Shown: in pieces, positions 1-6,818 of the stretch
How the letters are laid out: every line of letters begins with the position of its first letter
How positions within the stretch are numbered: the first letter of the stretch is position 1
Assembly: GCA_009778945.1 (NCBI GenBank)
Contig: WRFF01000086.1
Location: 1-7,508, forward strand
Reading direction: 5' to 3'
DNA: 7,508 bases
DNA from: Clostridiales bacterium
GTDB lineage: Bacteria > Bacillota > Clostridia > Peptostreptococcales > Anaerovoracaceae
Position numbers and translations under genes: made by a program
The notes under the pieces: generated by a model
What the model was told of the DNA's origin: nothing
Database searches by the model: none
The model's input: only the letters and a program-made list of their open reading frames with translations

Positions 1-884
1 CCGAGCGCCGCGCCGCACATCGAATTGCCTTTGTACCAGAGGCTGAACGCGAAGAGCGCGAAGAAGCCGCTGATGACAAAGAACAGCATTGCATGCCCGT
101 CGGAAAACGCGCCGCCGATGAATTTCGGCGCGAAGCCCGCGTCGCCCGCGATCAGGCTGAGGACCGGCACGAGGATGATCAGGTTCGAAAGCCCCGAGGT
201 CGTCTGCCTGATCGTTATTCCTATTTCATAATCGATCAGCGTCGTGCCAAAGCCTGCGATGCAGCCTTCGACGCCCCAGCCGAACGCCGCGATCAGCGCA
301 ATCAGGCAGCCCGCGAGCACGCCCGGCGCAGCGTCGCCTCCGAAGGAGACACTGCCTATCATAATGCTCGCGCCCACGCAAATGAAGACGCCGACGAGCA
401 TGCGCGGGGTCAGCTTCTGTTTGAAAATGAAATGCCCGAGGATCGCGCCGATAGCCGGACAGAGCGCCGTGATCGGAATAATGACCGATCCGGCCATCTG
501 CAGGGCAACGATATAGGCGGTGCTGGCAATCGGCCCGCCGGCCAATGCGCAGAGAATCATCACGCGGCCCGGCTTCGTCCAAATGCAGCGGACAAAATCG
601 CCGAGCTTCCCCTTTATCCCCGCGATGGCCACGCACCAAACCGCGCTTATGCTGTCATTCACAGCGCTGCCGAGCGCGCCGAGCAGCAGGATCATGATTC
701 CCGTCGTATGCACGCTGTACCAATTTCCCCAGATACCGGTCCCCATCCCCTTTGTGACAAAGGCGGAATACAGCCCGTAGCACATGCCCGAAAGCACCGC
801 CACCGTGATTCCTTTCATGAAATAGGACCGCTGCAGCCGGTGCTTCAGATCCGCCGCCCTGCCTGTCTCAAGCGCGTTATTCAT
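1..884 (-). CDS. licB: LicB-like DMT-superfamily (EamA) choline transporter, C-terminus cut by left edge
   Basis: This minus-strand frame is open from the ATG at 884-882 to the window edge: 294 codons without a stop. I translated it by hand. It is a very hydrophobic protein with about eight membrane segments visible (roughly residues 24-42, 60-85, 106-128, 132-152, 161-180, 186-210, 231-247 and 265-284). Residues 127-176 have the usual end of an EamA repeat, with ALQMAGSVIIPI followed by a P-x-x-GAILGH stretch, a basic loop and a final glycine-rich helix. Ten segments are typical of the family, so probably one or two helices are missing. Its start overlaps the end of the choline kinase/cytidylyltransferase gene by 8 bases and has its own Shine-Dalgarno, so the two are probably coupled. 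Known LicB proteins are choline permeases of this superfamily encoded beside licA and licC; the choline substrate is inferred mainly from that context. An alternative start, Met23, lacks a comparable ribosome site. Confidence 0.82.
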   Translation of the reverse strand, partial: MNNALETGRAADLKHRLQRSYFMKGITVAVLSGMCYGLYSAFVTKGMGTGIWGNWYSVHTTGIMILLLGALGSAVNDSISAVWCVAIAGIKGKLGDFVRCIWTKPGRVMILCALAGGPIASTAYIVALQMAGSVIIPITALCPAIGAILGHFIFKQKLTPRMLVGVFICVGASIMIGSVSFGGDAAPGVLAGCLIALIAAFGWGVEGCIAGFGTTLIDYEIGITIRQTTSGLSNLIILVPVLSLIAGDAGFAPKFIGGAFSDGHAMLFFVISGFFALFAFSLWYKGNSMCGAAL

Positions 885-2649
885 CCAGATAACCCTCTTC
901 TTTCAAGATCCGATAAAAGTCCTTCATATAGCGGTATTGCACGAGCGGGTAGTCGCCGAATTCCTCGCCGAGCCCTTGCTTATATTGGCACCACAAAGCC
1001 CACAAAAAACCCGCGAGCGCCATATACATATAGAGCCGCGCCGTCTCCGCGCGCAAGGGCGCGCGCCCCAAATAGTACGAAAGCGCCAGATCCGCCCGCT
1101 CACGCGTGAAATACGAATAGATGGAAAACATCGCGACGTCGATGATCGGGTCTGCCGCCCCGCTGTACTCCCAGTCGATGACGCGTTCGCCGCCGTCCGG
1201 CAGCCACAGGATATTCGCGTACACATAATCGATATGGCAAAGGATTTCGGGGATAGCCAGGCGTTCACGAAAAGCAAGCAGCTCGTCCGCCTTTGCGCGT
1301 ACCTCATGGTAGTCGGTGAAACGGATTGAATCGATCCCTTCCGCCAATTCCTCATAAAAATCGATCATCTCCGCAACGTCAAAGCGGTGCTCCGCCTTGA
1401 TTCCCGCCCCGTGTATTTTGGCCAGCAGTTCCATCGCGCGCTTCAGCTCGGCGTCGTCCTCCGCGTCGACGACGCGCGCGCCTTCATAGAATCGGCTGAT
1501 CTTGACGCCGGATTCGTCGTCGAAATATACGAGTTCGTCCGCTATGTCCAGCGGCGCGATCAGTTCATAGCTCCGTTTCTCCGCCTCCCGGCTGAGGAGC
1601 ACTTCCGTCCCCTTCCCGGGCAGCCGGAAAACATAGTCCCCGCTCCCGACATGGAATACAAAGGATTGGTTGGTCATGCCCTCTTTCAGCGGGTGGATCC
1701 CGGATATCTCTCCTTCGGACACCCCAAACGTTTCCGCGATTTTCCGCATCACCGCGCTGCCCGTCTCCGCTGCGTAGCTCGTATCGAATACGCGCAGCTC
1801 TTCAAGGCTTTCAAACTCATGGACGTTTTCCGCGCTTTGCCGGTTGATATAAATCTCCAATCCGCTCAAATTTTCCATCAAAATATGTTCCCAATAATCA
1901 TTATCCGTGCCCGGCGTTTCGTACGCTTTTTCGATCAGCGCCGCAAAACGCCGGGAAAAATCCGCCGTGAAATAGGCCGGCCCGTTCAGCGCCCAGGTAT
2001 CCTCGCCGACGGTATCAATATGCGTGATGCATCCGCGCGCGCCCGTTTTCACGCCCCATTCTTTCGTCGCTCCCTCAAACCAGGTACAGCACAGCCAGCT
2101 TTCCGGCTCCCACGTATGAAAGATATTTTCTTTCATCCAGTGGTCCGCAACGAGCAGGTACGTATTTTTCAACTGCCCCCTCGCGTAATAGACGCTGACA
2201 AAATTGTTTTTGACCGCGTATTCGGGGTTGAAAACCAGTTTGACGCCGTATTTGTCAATCAGATAATCAAATTTTTCCTTCAGGTATCCGACGACAATCG
2301 TGACGTCCGTGACGCCGGCCGCGTGCAACTGCTCGATCTGCCGTTCGATCATAGGCGTCCCCATCACAGGCAGCAGACCTTTCGGCGTATCATACGTAAA
2401 CGGCACAAAGCGCGATCCGAAACCGGCGGCAAGGATGATCGCGTTGTCGACGCGGTATCGCTCCAAATAAGCCGCCCCCGCATCCGTCAAGGCCGCCTCC
2501 TCCGTGATCAGGCCCGCGTCCTTCGCCTTCCGCATGAGCGCGTTTGTTTTTCCGAGCGAGCTGCCCAGTTTTTCGGCAAGCAAACGCTGTGTGGGCAGCC
2601 TGCCGCCGTTTTTTGCCGCTTCCCGCAACAACATTATCAGTGTGTTCAT
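877..2649 (-). CDS. licC: Winged-helix / phosphocholine cytidylyltransferase (LicC) / choline kinase (LicA) fusion
   Basis: This 590-residue protein would carry out both steps from choline to CDP-choline in the cytoplasm. Residues 1-65 form a winged helix-turn-helix (PTQRLLAEKLGSSLGKTNAL, then a basic wing). Residues 68-290 are a LicC-type nucleotidyltransferase: the nucleotide loop LAAGFGSR at 73-80, Lys90 in the TPKG motif, GYLKEKFDYL at 121-130, NNF at 148-150 and the acidic VADHW at 167-171 where LicC has its metal Asp. Residues 300-590 are an APH/choline kinase fold: EGMTNQSFVF at 323-332, a Brenner-type HIDYVYAN at 472-479 (H-x-D-x4-N) and IDWEYSGAADPIIDVA at 491-506. LicC and LicA are separate proteins in Streptococcus pneumoniae and Haemophilus influenzae. 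The start is fixed: an in-frame stop lies two codons upstream. There is no Shine-Dalgarno, and a consensus promoter abuts the ATG. Whether the winged helix binds DNA is unknown; it resembles MarR-like regulators of exopolysaccharide loci. Confidence 0.93.
   Translation of the reverse strand: MNTLIMLLREAAKNGGRLPTQRLLAEKLGSSLGKTNALMRKAKDAGLITEEAALTDAGAAYLERYRVDNAIILAAGFGSRFVPFTYDTPKGLLPVMGTPMIERQIEQLHAAGVTDVTIVVGYLKEKFDYLIDKYGVKLVFNPEYAVKNNFVSVYYARGQLKNTYLLVADHWMKENIFHTWEPESWLCCTWFEGATKEWGVKTGARGCITHIDTVGEDTWALNGPAYFTADFSRRFAALIEKAYETPGTDNDYWEHILMENLSGLEIYINRQSAENVHEFESLEELRVFDTSYAAETGSAVMRKIAETFGVSEGEISGIHPLKEGMTNQSFVFHVGSGDYVFRLPGKGTEVLLSREAEKRSYELIAPLDIADELVYFDDESGVKISRFYEGARVVDAEDDAELKRAMELLAKIHGAGIKAEHRFDVAEMIDFYEELAEGIDSIRFTDYHEVRAKADELLAFRERLAIPEILCHIDYVYANILWLPDGGERVIDWEYSGAADPIIDVAMFSIYSYFTRERADLALSYYLGRAPLRAETARLYMYMALAGFLWALWCQYKQGLGEEFGDYPLVQYRYMKDFYRILKEEGYLDE
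893..898 (-). promoter_or_regulatory. Ribosome binding site of the LicB-like gene
   Basis: On the minus strand AGAGGG lies 8 bases before the ATG at 884, inside the last codons of the upstream fusion gene. It supports the 884 start and the 8-base overlap (ATGAATAA), an arrangement typical of translational coupling. Confidence 0.6.
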
Positions 2650-2653
2650 AATT

Positions 2654-2663
2654 TATAATTATA
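2654..2663. repeat. 10-base perfect palindrome overlapping the -10 box
   Basis: TATAATTATA reads identically on both strands and covers the -10 box of the choline-gene promoter. It could be an operator, for instance for the winged-helix domain encoded just downstream, but short palindromes of A and T arise easily around -10 boxes. The support is weak. Confidence 0.2.
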
Positions 2664-2685
2664 TGTAAAAAATGAACAAAGTCAA
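2658..2685 (-). promoter_or_regulatory. Near-consensus sigma-A promoter for the licC-licA fusion and licB
   Basis: Within the 55-base AT-rich gap, the minus strand carries TTGACT (2685-2680, 5 of 6 matches to the -35) and a perfect TATAAT (2663-2658), separated by 16 bases. Only eight bases (TATAAATT) separate the -10 from the ATG at 2649. Transcription should therefore start within about three bases of, or exactly at, the start codon, giving a leaderless or nearly leaderless message. The promoter would let the choline genes be expressed independently of the upstream operon. Confidence 0.8.
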
Positions 2686-2704
2686 GTTTTCAAAATGCTG
2701 GGGT

Positions 2705-4855
2705 TTAGTAATTGTACGGGATATTCTCGATCGACCGCACATAATGCCAGTTGGCGATATCCCTGCCGTCTCCGATCACATTGTAAACGAGCAAATGGTT
2801 TTTGCCGCCTCCGGACGGCCATTTCCAATAATAATCCCTTGGCGTCTGGTCGTCCGCCGGGACTTGATCCACCGGGACGCCATACTTTGCCGGGTTTCCG
2901 CCCGCCGCCTGCATGATCGTCGCGCGCAGGTTTTCCGACGCAACCGGCGCATTGCTTTCTGCCACAGGCATCCCCGCGGAACCTGCAGGCTTTACAAACA
3001 GACCCGCGAGCGTCGGGTACTCAACCTTCGGCTGACTCGGATCGTCCGGCCATCCGTGATCGCCCATCACGATGATCGTCGCGTTGTCATACAACCCGAG
3101 TTTTTTCATCTGGTCAATCATATCGTAGACAATCTTAAATCCGCCCTCCGCTTGCCGGATCACGGTTGAATCCGCCGAATACTGTACATTTTCATCGTAG
3201 ATGATCGGATCATGCGGTCCCTGCAGATGATAGAACGCGAAATTATTTTGATCCGTTGAAATTTTGAGTCCGTCGCTGTTCAGTTGTTTGTAAAACTGTA
3301 TGTCGTCAAATTTGTACGGCTGGCTTTCCTTGTCTTCCGAATAGACAAGATGCCCGAAGTCGTTGGCGGGAATCCAAAAGGAAGGTTTGAGCGCATACGG
3401 AGCGAAACGGTAGGCCGACAGTTCCAGGATGCGTTTGGAAGCCGCCTTTGAATCAAGCGACAGTTTTCCGGCGCTCGTGTTGTCGGCAAGCCCCATCAAT
3501 TGATGGATGTCGTCATAGACCTGTCCTTTCTCCGTATAGAGGCGTACGGAATAGCCTTGGGCCCTCAATTCGGGAAGGAATGTTCCGGCTGACCACGCTT
3601 CATTGAGCCAGGTCGTTTGCGGTCGGTCCCACCAGCAGCGCTGCCCCGTGAAAAACTCCGGGATGGACGGCATTGTCGCGGAATAGTGTGTGACAAAATT
3701 GTTGTAGTGCGTGAACCCGTCCATCGGCGCAAAAAAATCGGGATTTTCATTCATAATCTCCGTCACATTATCGTCGTCAAGCCTGTCCAAAACAATGACG
3801 ATGATGTTGCTCTTGGACGATACGTCCGTGAGGCCTTTGTCGGTCAAAAGCCCTTGAATCCCTTGCGTCGGATCCGCCACAGCCCCCTGGCCAGGCAAGC
3901 CCGTGTTCAGGAGCGATCCGAGCGCGACCAGTTGTATCGCGATGATGGCGGCCGGTACGATCAGGCCCGTAGCGCGCCAGCCTTTTTTCGTAAAGTAGCG
4001 CAGAGCGTAGAAAAAAATGAAAATTCCGATCCATATGCATAGATTGATCAAGGTCTTCTGCGTCATGTCATTCCAAGCCACAGTATCCCCGGTCATCGTG
4101 CCGAGCCCGCTGTTGAGGAAATTGCCCTGCACATAGCCCGCCGTCAACAGCGCCAGCGCCCCGCAGAGGAAGAAATCGAAAACACGCCCGCGCAGGACAG
4201 TCAGGATCACCGTCGGCACGGCGGCAACGATCAACGCAATTAAAAGGGTCTCATTCTGGATATCCGCGAAGGTGAACGGCAGCATGCTTGCGTTGGAGAC
4301 GGTCAGGTCGATGGGGGCAAATACAAAAAACGTGAAGGCGATCGCGCAAAAAACGAGCGCCGCCGCGAGCAGACGTTTCGGCCAGACCCGGTCGTCTCGC
4401 CACAGCGCTTTCCATTTTCCGGCGCCGGTTTCCGCCGGAATTGTCTCCCGCGAAGCCGCCTCCGCTGCGGTATTTTCGGGCGTCCGCAGAAATTCGGGCA
4501 TACCCGCTTTCAACTTTTCCAAATCTCCCGGGCGGACGATCGCCGGAAAAACTTCCCGGACCGGCTTCGCAGAAACGGCTGCGCTTTTTACGGCTTTTTT
4601 GTTTCCCGCAGAACCCGCGGAACCGTCCCGCAGCCGGATCTGCAGTCTGTAAAAACCCATGCGGAGATTGGTCAGTACCGCCCGGATGCGGTATACGACA
4701 ATGCTTACAACCACGCCGAGCGAAATCGCCACCGCCGCGACGATTTGGATCAGATATGTCGTCGTAGCCGGGTCGATATAGGCATAGACCGCGCTCGGCA
4801 GGCCGAATATCAGTATTACTATCCATATTGCAAGGACAAGCCGGCGTTTTTTCAT
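2705..4855 (-). CDS. LtaS-like polytopic membrane protein with extracellular sulfatase-fold transferase domain
   Basis: The 716-residue protein (ATG numbering) belongs to the sulfatase/alkaline-phosphatase superfamily. It begins with a hydrophobic helix (6-23), a YIDPATTT motif (26-33) and a second helix (34-56), then an Ala/Glu-rich linker (about 75-155). Five more membrane helices follow (about 162-181, 201-220, 225-242, 268-286, 295-314), and an extracellular catalytic domain runs from about 350 to the end. Visible active-site candidates are Asp357 in IVLDRLDDD (metal), Thr394 in HYSATMPSIP (nucleophile, as in lipoteichoic acid synthase), His543/His548 in FYHLQGPHDP, and Asp599-His600 in VMGDHGWPDD (metal). 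Five helices plus an outer sulfatase domain match LtaS; the extra N-terminal hairpin and linker do not. It probably transfers or hydrolyses a phospho-substituent such as glycerol phosphate or phosphocholine on an outer-face lipid or polymer; the substrate is inferred. The ATG at 4855 is preferred because AAGGAG lies six bases before it; a GTG at 4858 would add one residue. Confidence 0.85.
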   Translation of the reverse strand: MKKRRLVLAIWIVILIFGLPSAVYAYIDPATTTYLIQIVAAVAISLGVVVSIVVYRIRAVLTNLRMGFYRLQIRLRDGSAGSAGNKKAVKSAAVSAKPVREVFPAIVRPGDLEKLKAGMPEFLRTPENTAAEAASRETIPAETGAGKWKALWRDDRVWPKRLLAAALVFCAIAFTFFVFAPIDLTVSNASMLPFTFADIQNETLLIALIVAAVPTVILTVLRGRVFDFFLCGALALLTAGYVQGNFLNSGLGTMTGDTVAWNDMTQKTLINLCIWIGIFIFFYALRYFTKKGWRATGLIVPAAIIAIQLVALGSLLNTGLPGQGAVADPTQGIQGLLTDKGLTDVSSKSNIIVIVLDRLDDDNVTEIMNENPDFFAPMDGFTHYNNFVTHYSATMPSIPEFFTGQRCWWDRPQTTWLNEAWSAGTFLPELRAQGYSVRLYTEKGQVYDDIHQLMGLADNTSAGKLSLDSKAASKRILELSAYRFAPYALKPSFWIPANDFGHLVYSEDKESQPYKFDDIQFYKQLNSDGLKISTDQNNFAFYHLQGPHDPIIYDENVQYSADSTVIRQAEGGFKIVYDMIDQMKKLGLYDNATIIVMGDHGWPDDPSQPKVEYPTLAGLFVKPAGSAGMPVAESNAPVASENLRATIMQAAGGNPAKYGVPVDQVPADDQTPRDYYWKWPSGGGKNHLLVYNVIGDGRDIANWHYVRSIENIPYNY

Positions 4856-6771
4856 CACGCGCTCCTTGCCTCCGCGTTTTCCCGGCAGCGCGCGATCAGG
4901 TATTCCCCGCCGCTCTCCGCGCCATGGCCGATATCAAAGATATAGTAGTCCAGTATCTGCGTGATGCGCTCCCGGTATTCGTCCGCCCGCGCGAGCAGAT
5001 CTTCCACCACGCCCGGCAGATCCGACAGCTTTCCCGGATCCACGGACACGCCGATTTGATCCCGCAGGGAAATGTCAAGCGGCGCGCACGGGATGCGCCG
5101 CCACTGCGCGTTGATGACCTTCATCGGCGTATTGATGAAAAGGGAAGGATGTTTCGTCGCGTAGGAGAAGTCCTGCGCAATCGAAGACCAGTCCGTAATG
5201 ATCAAATCGGAAGTATAGACGGACTCGCTGCTCGAAAAATCCGTTTCAAAGCGCAGATCCTCCCCGATGCGCTCCGCGTATTTCGTAAGGATACGCTCCA
5301 TTTTGGCCGGAAAGCGCTTGACGAATTCCGGATGCGGCCGCACCGTGACATCATAGCCTCGCCCCAGGAGCTGCCCCAAAATCTCGTCCAGACAGGAATC
5401 CATGATGTTGTGCATCTGCCACGACGGTGCGATAAGCACGCGCTTCCGTGATTCCGCCGCAGTGGCTCCTTCCCGGGCGCGTTTTTCCTGAATAGCCGCC
5501 GTCTGCTCCAGCAACGCATCCAAAAGCCCGAACCCTGTCTTTACAAGCGTCTTTTCCGGAAGCCCGTAGACACGCTCGGTCTCCCGTACCTCTTCGATAT
5601 GGTTGGGCCCGTAGACGAAAACCGTGTCGAAATGGTCGAGCGCGTGCTCACGCAGCATGAGATGGTAGCTCGTCATGCCGTGATCCGTATAGATATATTC
5701 GATATCCTTCCGTATGAGCGACCGTTTGATATGAAAAGTTTCGAGATCCGGCATCGTCATCAGGACGATATCCGCATCCATCTTCATCATGAAAGAAGTC
5801 AGCGCCTTCGGGCCGATATAATAAGGCCTGATCTGCGGATTGCCGTTTTCAAAAATCCGGTCTTTCGGGTCGCTGGCCACATAGTGTACCACCACGTCCG
5901 AATGCTCCGTGACATAAGCGATGAGGCGGTCAAAATACCGCCAATAGCCGTTTGCTTCCGAATAAAAGACCAATTGTTTCACGGGTTCGGCAAAGAAACG
6001 CGCGGCGTCCGCCTTTTCCCGCGCATGAAGCGTCCGGTGCTCTTCGCGGGTCGCGCGCACCGCGGCGCGCTCCGGCTTGGCGCGGCGCGCGCTGTCTTCA
6101 TAATCAATGTATTTTTTCGGGCTGAAGATGAGATTGCAAAACGCCAAAACCGGTATCCCCAGCAAATTGCTCGCTGTCCAGTAGAGGCCGAGGGCCCCGG
6201 GGACCACGGCGGCAAAATACGCGGAAAAAGCGACGAGGAAAATCGCCATCCCCCAGCGTCCGATAAAGCCCTGCTCCACCTGCAGCACATTATATTTATT
6301 CTGCACAAGCGAAAGGATGAAGGCGCTGACGCCTGACAGGGCCGGCCACAAGATCTTCATACTGCCGAGCGCAGGGAGATGGGACAGGTCGATGCCGAAG
6401 AAAATCGTATTGGCGTATTGCGTCGCCGGCTGATTGATCACATGGATCAATCCGAGAATGATCGGGATCTGGATCAACAGCGGCAAAATGCCCGCAAACG
6501 TGCTATACCTTTCCTGTTGATAAAGCGCCTTCGTCTCCTGCGCAATGCGCGGGCTGTCGCCTGAATTGTAGGCTTTGATATCCGCAAGCAGAGGCTGCAT
6601 CCGCACCATTTTGATCGAATTCTTCTGGGCGATAAGGGACAGCGGAAACAGGACGATTTTCGAAAGTACGGTGAAAAAAATAATGGCCGACCCGTATCCG
6701 CCCGTCAATCCGTAACACCAGTGCATCAGCGCACCGAGAGGCGTCCCTATCCACTCATTTATTAACCCCAT
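4855..6771 (-). CDS. YidC/Oxa1 insertase core fused to CDP-glycerol glycerophosphotransferase
   Basis: This 638-residue protein joins two families normally found apart. Residues 1-225 are a YidC/Oxa1 core with five helices (about 26-47, 93-113, 138-156, 172-191, 193-216). Family landmarks are FPLSLIAQKNSIKM (42-55), LPLLIQIPI (96-104) and PGALGLYWTASNLLGIP (191-207). Lys38 aligns with the conserved groove arginine (Arg366 in E. coli). There is no lipoprotein signal, unlike ordinary Gram-positive YidC. A charged linker (226-262) leads to a CDP-glycerol:polyglycerolphosphate glycerophosphotransferase domain (265-620). Its landmarks are DHGM with His364, APSW (448-451), RPHPE with His480 (478-482) and ITDWSSIAQDF (525-535), which match the TagF/TagB histidines and phosphate-binding serines. 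The domain should use CDP-glycerol at the cytoplasmic face, tethered by the YidC part. It is probably an accessory paralogue rather than the cell's main insertase. The start is the only ATG, GTG or TTG before an upstream in-frame stop, and it lacks a Shine-Dalgarno. Confidence 0.92.
   Translation of the reverse strand: MGLINEWIGTPLGALMHWCYGLTGGYGSAIIFFTVLSKIVLFPLSLIAQKNSIKMVRMQPLLADIKAYNSGDSPRIAQETKALYQQERYSTFAGILPLLIQIPIILGLIHVINQPATQYANTIFFGIDLSHLPALGSMKILWPALSGVSAFILSLVQNKYNVLQVEQGFIGRWGMAIFLVAFSAYFAAVVPGALGLYWTASNLLGIPVLAFCNLIFSPKKYIDYEDSARRAKPERAAVRATREEHRTLHAREKADAARFFAEPVKQLVFYSEANGYWRYFDRLIAYVTEHSDVVVHYVASDPKDRIFENGNPQIRPYYIGPKALTSFMMKMDADIVLMTMPDLETFHIKRSLIRKDIEYIYTDHGMTSYHLMLREHALDHFDTVFVYGPNHIEEVRETERVYGLPEKTLVKTGFGLLDALLEQTAAIQEKRAREGATAAESRKRVLIAPSWQMHNIMDSCLDEILGQLLGRGYDVTVRPHPEFVKRFPAKMERILTKYAERIGEDLRFETDFSSSESVYTSDLIITDWSSIAQDFSYATKHPSLFINTPMKVINAQWRRIPCAPLDISLRDQIGVSVDPGKLSDLPGVVEDLLARADEYRERITQILDYYIFDIGHGAESGGEYLIARCRENAEARSA
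4862..4867 (-). promoter_or_regulatory. Ribosome binding site of the LtaS-like gene
   Basis: AAGGAG on the minus strand lies six bases before the ATG at 4855 and only three before the GTG at 4858, favouring the ATG. A second candidate, GGAGG at 4869-4873, sits ten bases before the GTG. Both lie inside the end of the upstream gene, whose TGA overlaps the start (GTGATG), as in coupled translation. Confidence 0.6.
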
Positions 6772-6780
6772 AGTTTTGTT

Positions 6781-6809
6781 ATTATACCATGAATAAAAAA
6801 CCGGCTCAG
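6781..6809 (-). promoter_or_regulatory. Extended -10 promoter for the YidC fusion and LtaS-like genes
   Basis: The minus strand has TGGTATAAT (6789-6781), a TGn-extended perfect -10 box. The -35 position 17 bases upstream holds only CTGAGC (6809-6804, 3 of 6 matches), as is common for extended -10 promoters. The ATG at 6771 follows the -10 box after nine bases (AACAAAACT), so the transcript leader should be about zero to three bases with no ribosome site. The box lies in the 47-base gap after the SDR gene, in which I see no convincing terminator, so read-through from upstream is also possible. Confidence 0.68.
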
Positions 6810-6818
6810 GATAGGGCG

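Noticed and set aside
226..639. 137-codon minus-strand frame inside the transporter region
   Set aside because: It is out of frame with the 884 start, Arg/Gly/Asp-rich and not membrane-like; the transporter frame is open throughout and gives a coherent EamA protein.
93..1109. 338-codon open frame on the plus strand
   Set aside because: It runs antisense across the LicB-like gene and the end of the fusion gene; the translation is a low-complexity Arg/Ala/His-rich shadow with no domain.
1387..2658. 423-codon open frame on the plus strand
   Set aside because: It lies antisense over the licC-licA fusion, shows no recognisable domain and has a composition rich in Arg, Phe and Asp typical of a mirror frame of a GC-rich gene.
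2654..2659. Plus-strand -10 box created by the TATAATTATA palindrome
   Set aside because: No -35-like sequence lies at the right distance upstream and no plus-strand gene follows.
2690..2704. Possible terminator after the LtaS-like gene
   Set aside because: Only a tiny TTTTGAAAA symmetry is present and there is no GC-rich stem followed by a T run, so read-through into the choline genes remains possible.
2672..3169. 165-codon plus-strand frame starting in the intergenic gap
   Set aside because: Almost entirely antisense to the catalytic domain of the LtaS-like gene, with no family resemblance and no ribosome site seen.
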